Shown here: in pieces, positions 34,201 through 46,200 of the stretch
Layout of the letters: each line of letters opens with the position of its first letter
Numbering within the stretch: the stretch's first letter is position 1
DNA from: Owenia fusiformis
Lineage: Eukaryota; Annelida; Polychaeta; Sabellida; Oweniidae
DNA length: 64,000 nt
Direction of reading: 5' to 3'
Assembly: GCA_903813345.2 (NCBI GenBank)
Contig: CAIIXF020000005.1
Coordinates: 31,063,375-31,127,374 of the forward strand
The notes under the pieces: model-generated
Database searches by the model: none
Told to the model about the DNA's origin: nothing
Seen by the model: the letters and a program-made list of their open reading frames with translations, nothing else
Translations under genes and position numbers: made by a program

Positions 34201-37200
34201 GTCTTACAACAGTATGAATCACGTTCCTACTAAAATGTTAACAGACACTGTTAATTTAAGAAGTTTGAACCTCAGTGGGAATAATCTTAATATACTCAAT
34301 TTGGACTTAAAGGGGCTGAAATTTCTAAAGATGCTCAATGTATCTTACAATAAATTAGAATCGCTACCGAAAAATATGCAGGAAGACATTGATGTTTTGA
34401 ATACGAATTGGAGCATTGTGATTGATATAGGAGGTAATCCATTAATTTGTGGTTGTTACTCATTTGAGTTCATTCGCTGGATGCAAAAGAACAGTAAGAG
34501 CATACACCAGTGGGAGAATCTACAATGCTCTTATCACAAGAACACCTTGGTGCATATGCACTCAATAAACATGCTAAAATTGAAACTTTCTTGCTGGCAA
34601 AATGTGATTCTTGCAGGCACGGTACCTACTGGAGTGATTCTTCTCACAATTCTTGTTATAATATTGATATGTAGGCACCGATACAAGCTGCAGTACTGGT
34701 ACCTGCAACTAAGAGCAGCCATGAGATATCACGGAAAGAACAATTTGGAACAGGAATATAACTTTGATGGATTTATTAGCTACAGCTCCCTAGATAAAAC
34801 TTGGGGGCAAAAAACATTGTACGCAAAGCTAGTAGGTGTCTACAACTACAGAATATGTATCGATGATGTTAATTTTAGACCAGGGGGCTATATCTCTGAT
34901 ATCATTCTTGATGCCATCAACAGAAGCAAAAAAGTCATTCTGATCATAAGTCAGAATTTTCTTCGAAGTCGTTGGTGTGCTTATGAAATGAACCTTGCAA
35001 GAGGCGAATTGGCAAATAGAGGGCGTGACTGCCTTATACTAATTCTGAAAGAGCCGATTTCTGTTCTTCCGCCAGAGCTGATCAGCCCCACACTAAGATC
35101 TCTCCTTGATACGAGGGTCTACCTGGAGTGGAGTGAGGATGCCGACAAGAAGGCAGTGTTCTGGAGAAAACTACATGATGCCCTTGGTGAACCTAGACCA
35201 CAAGAATCAGGTGTTCGGCATATTGACAGTGACTTTATCACAGCTCAAACAGAAGAAGATGAGCAAAAAGTGCAAACTTTTATTGCACAAAGTCATATTG
35301 ACAATGATGAAGGAGAATTATTGTTGTAGTCTCAATAAGCTCTAGTGTTTCCCCAAGAGTTGTATGCAAATTTCTCAGTTGAATCATGATTTTTCATGAT
35401 GTGTCTTATTTCATATTCTTGCAGTTCAATGCTGGGGTGATCGAAGATGTTGATCAAAATATTTTAATCCTATCAAAAGATAAATATTTTGAAACATATT
35501 TGGAAGAACATTATTCGAAATTCTTTCAAAATATGATAGGGGATCTGATACGGGATTTTTTGAATATCAGTTCTATTCCCTGTTTATTTCTCATGGAAAA
35601 CATGTCATTATGGAATAAATAAAGATTATCCTTTATGATGTTCAGGATATTGGTATTTTCCCTAGGCCGGTATAATATATTTGCCCAAGGGCTGGATCAA
35701 GGAAAATAAATTCGAAATTAAACTAAATAACCTTGAAATCCAATATAAAAAGAATTTTAAGACTCAAATAGAGAAATTGAATTTCTTTCTTTTTGGCAGC
35801 TCAAAATTTAACTATGCTACAAACATAACTGTTCTTGAAACTAGTGCCTCTTTTCTCCAGAAGTGTGTAAGTGTCTGAGTGTTAGCAGCTATTATCAAAC
35901 CTTCTATGCTTAATTTATTCACCAATTTGCTTCACCAAATGGTTTTTTTTTGTTTTTTTTAAATAAAATTTTGTTAATTAACCCTGCGACTTATAATGTT
36001 AAACAAAGTCGCCTTTTTGGAAATTTTCTTTTAACATATACATGTATTATTGTATCAAATAAGACATGATAAATAAAAAAAAGGAAAATAGTATTTTTTC
36101 CAAATAAAGGTGTTCCAGATATATTACAAAAATAAATAGCTAAAACATTCATTCCAGTTGAACTTCATAGTTAGGCTCATAACTTTTCATACGACCCTCG
36201 TATATCTACTCAGTCTGCTGGGATGTATCCTGCCCGCTGTTAATAACATAACATTTTAAACCTGTTTTATGAAAAAAAGTAAATGTAGTGTCACTAGCAA
36301 AATATGTCTTCATGGTTTAGCGCATGAGCAATGATTTGATGCGTGTTTGGGTTTGGGACATACGAATTAGGGGATAACATAGTTTAGAAAAATGTGGATG
36401 GATTTAATGTAGATAGATCCTTCCTCTGTTTTTTGAGGGATATTGTTTTTACTTGTGAGTGGATATCAACCATCTCCATCAGTAGGCATAGAGAGAGTAG
36501 AGTTGGGCAATATCCATGAGTAGATAAAATGATAGCTGAGAAAGTCATAGTATATCATATTTATCAAGGATATAGGATATCATATTTATTAGATCTTCAT
36601 AATAAAATCGGTTAAGACCTATAAACATTCAAAAACTCAAATATTTACTTAAACTGAACAGGTGTTATGTTGAATGAAAACATTAAAAAATTTTTAATAA
36701 GCCTTTAATGGTCAGAACTAAATTCAAAATGATAATCTGTCAGATATTATAGGAATATCCTATGGTTTTGAAAAAATATCATTTATATCCATGATATTCA
36801 ATCTGTATCCTTGCAACCATGGGATAAGATTGGATATCACATCCAGGTTAATAACTACATTAATGTTTTATTACTGTTTTACAGTGGATTGCAGCAATCA
36901 ACAACACAGTTAGATCTGGAGGTTACGTAAAGGTGAGTGAAGTATATCACTACTACACCTTGCATTTGGTGTTCATGAGCAACCCATATGGCTCATTATG
37001 GCCTAGTCACATAGCCCGGCCGATGAGGTTACGATGAGCCAGCGATGCAATTTTCACCGAACTCGGCCGAACACCGGCCGGACATCCGTGGCGTTTGTTG
37101 CTTAAAACCGCATCGGTGGTAGCTCGGTGAAATTTTAACTTCGGAGTTAAATTTCACCGGGCTCTCACCGAGCTCCCTCATCATGTCATCGCAGCCCCAT

Positions 37201-40200
37201 CGTAACCACATCGGAAAACACGTCGGCCGGTGCACGGCCGAGTATAGGCCGGTGTCCCGTGCATCTGAGACAACCAGAGGACGAGGTTTTTTAAAGGACA
37301 GCGGCCGAGCTCCGACCGAGCTCCGGCCGATGTGGGACAGAGCATCGGCCGGTCACTGTTCAAAGCCCGTTAACAACCCGGCCGGCGATCGCACGGTGTC
37401 CTGTTACCTGCTCGGGTACCGGCCGTATTCCTTCCGATGTCCGGCCGACCTCCGGCCGGTAGTTGCTGCAACATCGGCAGAAAAAAACTACCATTTTGAG
37501 ACAGACTCCGTACGGTCACTGGCCGGTGTTCGGTCGGTCGCCTGAAGATGTCCGGACGGAGTCCGTTCACGTCACCGAGCTCTGCTTCCGATGAGGAGAG
37601 CTCGGTGGCACCAAAAAAATCCACCGAGCTCTACCGATGCCGGACATCGGCCGGACTATGTGACTAGGCCATTAGTAATGATTATGTTATTTTTTTTCAT
37701 TTGTCTGTTCCTTATTACAGTAAAACCTGTCTAATCCGAACACCCATGGGACCAGCTAAAAGCGTTCAAATTGGCAGGTGTTCAAATTTCGAGGATTTTG
37801 TTGGTCGGGGGGGGGGGGATTTTCATTGTTCAGTGCACTATATTGAACGCTTAATACTAAGTCAGAAAACAATACATGTTGTTGATGAGTTAATTCTACA
37901 ATAGACCTATAGCCTATATGCTATGTTTTATTTATATTTTGAACAATTTCATCATTTTAGTAAACATAACTCTTATATTTTGGCAAAAACTTTGTAATAC
38001 ACTGTAAAAGTATATGATAGTCTCGTACGAAATCTTATGCTTATCAAATGGCTTATCCCATATTATGGTTATATAGCACTGCTTTACTTTTGCTTGAAAA
38101 AGTCCTTCATTGTTGTTTGTTTCTTGGCACTTTTAGCATTAGCAATATTTGAGTAGATATCCTCTTCAAGTAAAAATAATTTTTCATGAGTGTTCATTCG
38201 AGATGATGTATAATCCTTCAAAATATCAAGGGCATTCAGGATGTCAGATGTATGCGAATATTACGAAGTTGGATTTTTTCTCCTTCTCGTGATATAATCG
38301 TGTCTGCAAATGGCGTCTGTGTTGTCTTTGTGATTATAAAACATTTACTGATTGAATCTTAGCTATCATAACAGACCCATGGGATATAAAACAGTTAAGA
38401 CCTGTTCATAATCCAAATCAAAAACATCCAGTTAATTTACAATAAGGATAAACCAATTATCTCCCAGACTCTCACCTTTCTCTTAATCCAAATCAAAAAC
38501 ATCCAGGTAATTTCCAATAATTATAAATCAATTATCTTCTTGATTCACACCTTTCTCTTAATCCAAAAATAAAACATTCAGTTCTTTTCTAATAGGATAA
38601 ACCAATTAACTCCTGTATTCACACCTTTCCAAAACATCCTGTTGTTTTCCACAAATTAGGGATGTCACTGAGACTAAATAAGTTAATTAGGACGATTGGT
38701 TCTTTGATTGCATTTGTATATATGTAGATAAATAACAACTATAACACTGACTCAATATGTGGCTTTAATTGAAATGTCCAGACATTTGATTTCTGATAAA
38801 AATGTTCAGATTAGACAGGTCACTTTTTCAAATCTGGTTGTTCACTGTTCAAATTAGGAGGTGTTCAGATTTCAAGGTTTTTTTAACATGGGAGTCAATG
38901 GGAGGAAAAAATGGGACCGAAAAAAAGTGTTCAAATTGAAAGGTGTTCGGATTAGCCAGGTGTTCAGATATACAGGTTTTACTGTAATGGTTTATCGAAT
39001 GACTGTTAGATGCTAATAAGGTACTTTCAAAAATATAGTAAACAATACAATTAGCCAAATTATCTTATGCATTTCTAATGGTTAGGTATAGTAGAGTGAT
39101 GTACTAAAACAAATTATTATCTACTGAATGCATTTTGTTAGAAATGTAGAGAAGCTCTCCATTTGTTAGACCATTTTAGATGGGGGGGATAGTTGATAAA
39201 ATATGTTTTTGTTTGGTACATTTTGCTGCTCTGTGTGTAAAGTTGAAGTTGCTGTTTTTTCTATTATTCACTGGCATCTTTAATTGCTTAAATATCACCA
39301 AATTGGAAATTACGCTAGAACAGTTAATTGAAGTTCCATTATTTTTGACCAATCAAATAAGAGATGCTGATATTTAAAGAATCAACAAAATGGCTTCTAC
39401 ACATTATGTGAAAATTTCATGAGAAAATATCAAAATTCTTTGAAATGAGAGCATTTTTCCGTGAACTTATTGAACGACCTGGTATTTGCTCTTGAGAACA
39501 CCAACATTATAAAAAGCAATTATATACAAAAAGTGAACTGTGATTATGTGTAATCATCATCAAATAACTGTTAAGGAACTAATAATTTTAGGAAATTTAC
39601 AGGTAATTATTTATAGGAAATTAGGTAATTATTTTTTATCTATTTAGGCTTGCCTGATCAGAATTAATCAAAATCTAGTTACCCAATCACAAATCAGAGT
39701 TGTAGTCGTTGGAGTTGCGAGCCATTGTTTTATATTCGAACTCCCATAAAAGGCATGACTGCTACTTTTTATCACACTTATTGTATTCATCTTGTGCTGA
39801 TTAGTGTGCGCCTGTGCATTTCTTTGTGCGGGCTGGCGCCACAAAAATCTTGTCATCAAAATTCTAGGAAAACCACTTATCCATTGAATTTTTTACATAT
39901 TCAAGAGTAGATCTGATATTCATCACGGTTTGTCTTTTTAGTCATTTAAGTCTCATAAGCATTAAAAGGCTATTTAATGTAATAACCCTCTAAAGCAAGT
40001 TGCTACTACAGCCCAGCTGTAGTGCCTAGCCCCTATTGGCCGGAGCGGTAAAGCATCGGACTTTAGAGCAGAAGGACCCGGGTTCAATTCCCGCATGGGA
40101 CATTGAATTTAGTACTCTCCTTTTAATGTCCAGTATGTGTCTTGTCACACCACAGCTTCCCATGGGTCATGACATTAATGTCTCACTTATATATGTGTTT

Positions 40201-43200
40201 CAGGACAGAAGCTCTAGCAACTCAAGCAACAGAAGTCGTAGCAGCTCAGATTCGCAGCCAGTAAAACCAGGAGAACTACTGTAAGTTTATGAATGTAGCT
40301 TGAGTACAGGAAATATTTGGTTTCTAGATTAGCATGGTAATCAATTTAAAAAAGATGCCTTTCAAGTAAAAACAGGCAATGAAGTGAATACTATCTTTGA
40401 AATACATTGATGAAGATTTGAAAGGAAACATGTGGCCACTTGACTTAAAACAAATGGCTAAATTTGGTACTTGGCTACCTTGATTTTAAATGGTAACACC
40501 ATCGTATCAGTTTAACTATGGTCATGTATGAATTCGAAGAGTACAGTGTATTCCTTCAGTAAACAATTTACAAAACAACCACTTCATTTTACATGTACTT
40601 TTGTGCAATTATAGGGTATGTAATTGAATTTTGCAGATGTTGTGTCGTGTGATGTGATGCATAAGTTGCTTAATTTTTTTAATGATTATATGACTTAATT
40701 TAAGTATTCATTCAGGAATTTAATATTGATAAAATGATGAGTATGTGGTTCACTTTGAAATGAAATACTTGGGTTTCTTTGAAATGCATTGCGCATGTGT
40801 TGTTGCTATAGGCACACCATCTTTGTTGCTTGGCACCCATATTTAAATGGATCCACTGAGCATTAAAAATGAAATTGTAGCATTGTACTTTAAAACAGTC
40901 TTGATGCACAACCTCATTAGGTAATTGAGCCTATTGGTCAGTATGAACAATTTATCATCACTGCGCTTTAGACTGAACAAGCAAAACAGAACAGATGGAA
41001 AAGTGCCGTAATGTTATGTACTGTATATAGCATGGCTAGAGTCACATCATGTATAAGGTGCTCCAATTGTAAGTTAAGTGTCTTAAAATGAAGAAAATAA
41101 CATCTTGCATCATTCTTATGTCACTATCGCAAATGTTGACATATTGTTATTGTCTCCTTTTTGTGGATGATATTCGGTGGTTGGCTTTGACAGTTGGCGT
41201 TTGGAGGTTACTGATCGGTGTTTGGTGGTCGGTGTTTGTAACAAATGGCAGGTGATGACATTTTGCATATTAATGCCTTGTTTGACTTTCACTTCTAAAA
41301 TACTGATCTTTACAGAGTTACCTGAATTGATGATAACAATTTATGTTCCAAATCTTCAGTATTTGGTAACTGCGAGTTACAAAATTGTTGAAAATTAAAC
41401 GAGACCCTTGAAAATATTGGAGCATTGCTACATGAGATGAACTTTGTAAGAATTGATTTAACGTGGTAGTGTGTGCTAGACTAATGCTATATTTTGCTTT
41501 GTTTTATTTAGCGTGTCCCCCAGCTCAGCCCCACCCCAGGTTTCCCAGGTAGGGGAGAATGATGGCTACTTCTTTAACACTCCCATACAGTTTGATATGA
41601 TATCTCCATCTGATGAGAATAGGGAACTTACTGGTTCCAAAGAGGGCCCAGTGAAGTAAGTGCATCCATAGTCCAAGGGTATTTCACTTCTTTTCATGAG
41701 CTTAGCGAAGCCTGGTCTTGAAGGATGAAGTAAGTGATTTGCTGGCATATATGCTCAGTTTGCATTTTTGTTCCTTCATTAACTGCATGATGTTTGATAT
41801 TATTTTGATTTAGTTCACAATGATTTGATGCCTTTGTATTTGAGCCTAAGACAAAATTGGATATTACAATTGATGATGTATGAAAATGAGGGTGTGTCAG
41901 AAAAATTGCAGACTGACTGGTCAGATTTGAAATTGCTATACAGTAAAACCTATTACTGTTAAGTGGAACACCTTTGGTACCTCTGAAAGGTATTCCACTC
42001 GGGAGGTGTTCAACATTCAGGGATTCATTTAAGATTGAATCAATGGATCATGGGACTCTTAAAGGTGTTCCATTTCCATTTACAGAGGTGCTCGATTTAC
42101 AGGGGTGTTCCATATAACAGTTTTTGCTGTATTCCAATAAGGCAATACATGTTGAAAAAAAGCTGACGTTTATGTCACATCCTGAAAAAACTTTCAGGAA
42201 ATCATAACTTGTAAAGATGCTTGTAAAATATTTTATATTCCAGAAGGATTAACCCATTTGACCAGTCAACGATAGCAATAGTGAATGATAATGTAGTGGA
42301 CAATGCTGCCTTTTCCAAGTCCTTTGTAGTCCGCTTCCTCGGCTCAATGGAAGTAAAATATGACAGGGGTAAGTGGCATCCTTTGTTAAATATTAAGCTG
42401 ATTTTAAGTCCAGTGGTTGTAATAAAGTCACACCTCGTATACTGTATAGCTTTAAATGCCTTATTTGTTATGGAATTTCCACCAGAAATGTTGCACAAAT
42501 TAGATTACAATCTATGAATTTTCCATGTTCAAATTTTCTGCAATTTTTATGTGAAACTAAATGTGCATACAATGTACATATAAGTAAACTTTTTTAGAAA
42601 GCTTTGTCATGCATTTTTCAGGTGATTCATTAGTGAATGAAACAATTCGTCAGATCATGGCTGCTAGAGCTATTCACAACATGTTTAAAACTACAGAATC
42701 CCTTCTTTTAGTCTCAAGTGAATGTATGAGGTAAGATAGCTCATATAGATCGTTTAGATCATTTGCACATTTTTAATTGTATGGAATACATTTGTTTGCA
42801 GAGCATGTATTACTTAATTGTATTTCATTTGTTTCAATCAGTTTGATTCTGAAGTTCTAACACAGCCGGTGCCATCTTTTTACTGTTGTTTTAATGTTTA
42901 ATAGCCCTTCACATATTTGTTGAAATATATGTCCAATTCCAGATTATTAGACCCATCAAATAAAAGTGTTCGGGCAGAGTTTGGTCTTGCTGATATATCA
43001 TTTTGGGCCGCTCACAGAGAAAGTAAAAAGTAAGTTATTTTCATAAAGGTCACAGTTGTAAACTTATATTAGTAGTAGACTTTGTCCCACTGAGCCTGGA
43101 GATTAATTGCCTTACACACTCCAGAGTAAACGACATAGGTTTGAAATATACTAAAGAGACTGTCCTGTATGTAGTCAACATTGTTTCTTACCATTTGTGT

Positions 43201-46200
43201 GAATAATTGAAACATCATAATCATTTAAAAATACTGTATCTCTTCATATATCTGAAGTCACACAGCAACATATCTTTACAAAGTTCACGTTCACCTTCCT
43301 GCCCTGCATAGGCAAAGCATCATGTTTGTGAACATTATTAACTTTAATTAAAGATCTTGGTTTTGGGATGGATAAAATACATAAATATTCTCATCCTCCG
43401 ACATCATCCTACATTCCTTCCTTCTTCTTGGAAGAACAAGGTATGAGTTCTGGAGGCCTGCATTTAGAGGATGAAATACTTCTTAATTTGAAACTTGTTT
43501 TATATCGCAAGCATCTTATCGAAGGAGAGTTACTGATGTAGAGTCTTGGCTGAAGCACAACATCTCAACAAAATGATAGCATTGAATTTCTTTACATTTT
43601 CAGACTATTTGGTTTCATATCTTGGCTGAAGCACTGCATCTCAACAAAATGATACCACTGAATTTCTCTACTATTTTCAGATTGTTTGGTTTCATAACAA
43701 AATTAAAAGGAGGGAGCCAGAATACGCCTTTCTCATGTTTTGTCTTTGAAAGTGACTCTTTCGCAGAGGAGGTAACTCATATTTTAAAGTTTGAATATTT
43801 CTTGATATTTGATATAAGGCTGTTCACAAAGAATATAGTCAGACTTTATGTGTATAGATCAGAGTTTCCTAAAATTTTGGTTTTATGTACAATTTTAAGA
43901 TTCTACAAATGTATGTTCACAAAATCAACAAGATATTTATAAGATTGCCAAAATTCAATGGTTTATAAGTGTATGTCTAAATTTTTATGGATACTCTGAC
44001 TTGTAGGTGTGCCATGCAATAAGTACCGCTACCCAGTTAGCCTTTCAAGCTCTTATGGTGAGTTAAGCCGTAAAATATCACTCATTTAAAAGAAAGAAGA
44101 ATTAAACACACAGTTTTACAAGCAACATAAACAAAATCAGAGATTATTTAGACATTTTTTCAACAAAGCTCAATGATAGTGTTATATCTAATATAACCAA
44201 AATTTGCATTTTGCGTCACCTATTTTTTCAATTTGCCTCACCTGTTTCATTTGCGTTACCTATTTTTATTCGCCTCACCTATTTTAAGATTCTGGCTACA
44301 CCCTTGCTTTATACTATAGAAATACATATTCAATTAAGTCTCATGTGTTGTAGAGTAAGTCAGAAGGATCAGGGGGAGCTGAGGGGGCAACAAATGCTCA
44401 ACCTGAGCCCAAAGAAACTTCCCCAAAAGAGGGCTCTGAACACCAAGATACCAAATTAACTGAGCAGGTAACATAATATATCTCATACTTTTGTGAAGTA
44501 ACAGTAATATAAGTTGGATTAGTTGAAACAGGGCCTGGGATAGGATAGGAAGCTGTATTTGTTGAAATCAGACAAAAACATGCGCTTTATCTTATACTAC
44601 CTAGAAAATGTGGAAGAACCATTTCCTTAACCACATTTTTATTAATTTGTTTATTTTCATAGATCTCCATTTAATATGAATGATATAATCTAAAAATAAA
44701 TTTTTTTTTGAAGTGAGCCAATGTCACAGATTGAAATGATCACATGATTATAAATCAATATTTGTTATTAAATACAACTTTTTCAGCTCCTACAAAACAT
44801 TATTATGTCAATATACATATATTGTAATATTTTCACAAATGTTGAATAATCAGATGTTGCAAAGAATATAATTGAACATATTTAAAATAGAACATGACTT
44901 TGTAATACCGTTATCAGCTGCCTTATGATAGAATGAATACCATTTTGAGCAAATTTAGATTTTAACTCCACATGTGCAATAACACTATTAATCTAATATT
45001 TTGGTTTTAATTTTAATGTGGACTGATTTCATTTGGTTAAATTACCTTCACTAACAAAGAACATAACTTACAATTTCTGGTGGGTGTTTGTTGTAACATT
45101 CTGCACTAACTGCTACTATATTGGGTAATATTTGCTGCCATATGGGGTACTATTTACTGCTATATGGGTACTATTTACTGCTATATGGGTATTATTTACT
45201 GCTGTACGGGGTACTGTTTACTGCCATAAGGGGTACTCTTTACATATAGGAGACGATTGTCAGATAATATAGTGCTGTTTTGAGTATTGCGTATAAGGCT
45301 CCTATTCTACTGCTATATACAACACTAGGTACGGTAATATAGGGCACTGTACTTCTACATTGGGCAATGTATCCTGTTATATTAGGCAATATATCCAAGT
45401 ATATACTTTATTTTTACAAGATATAGTAAAACATATATAGTACTATATAGATGTATTTATTTGTATATGTAAGCATATATAGTTAGTCAATCCTACCCTT
45501 TTCTTGGACCTAACCCTGAGTGCCATCTTTCTGTGTTTTCCTGAACCATAATCTGACTGTGATTGGGTGTGAAAAACGAGAGAGAACTTTACTTTCATAA
45601 ACTATGATGTAAGAATTCAAGAATGAACTGAATTTTGATCATGAGATATCTATTAGATATCTGCACTAGGAAAGCACTATACTAGAGAAGCACTAAACTA
45701 GAGAAGCACTAGACTAGAGAAGCACTAGAATAATGGACTCAACTGATAAATATGGACTAACACACTCTAAAACACCTGAATGCAGCTAATTAACAGATTT
45801 TACTAACACATAGTAATTAAGGTAATTATATTATCTTCTGAACTGGGATTTAGGTGCGACATTTGATCAGACGAAACGAAGAAGAAATTCTGTAAATAGT
45901 TTTTGGTATCAATTTACCTCGATCAAAGGGAAATCACCCTAAGCAAAATCTGCTCATTTTATTTAGATCTTTGAATGGAGGTCTCTGTGATTCTGATTCT
46001 TTATCATCCCAAAATGTTTAATTTATAATGTGATTTGTAATGTGATCAATCAAACCTTCTTCTGAAATTGTGAAAATACCAAAGCTCAAAATTAAGAGAA
46101 AAGAAGGTCAATATAATAGACGATGTAAATTACAGATTATTCTGCATTAGAAATATTTTGGGGTGATGAAGTATCAGATTTATAGACACTGTCTATTTAA

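Larger units (their letters stand above)
36933..40203. other. APPL intron rich in inverted-repeat elements
   Basis: No exon was recognised. It holds the GC-rich foldback (37000-37670), the 1.27-kb ACAGTAAAACCTG element (37718-38988) and the tRNA-like SINE head (40016-40108). Confidence 0.6.

Noticed and set aside
35386-35622. 78-codon open frame after the TLR gene
   Set aside because: No recognisable domain and no matching splice phase with APPL; it ends near the TLR poly(A) signal and is best read as 3' untranslated sequence.
37029-37624. Overlapping open frames of 60-120 codons on both strands
   Set aside because: All lie within the CGGCCG-rich foldback, where high GC content removes stop codons; no domain or splice context supports them.
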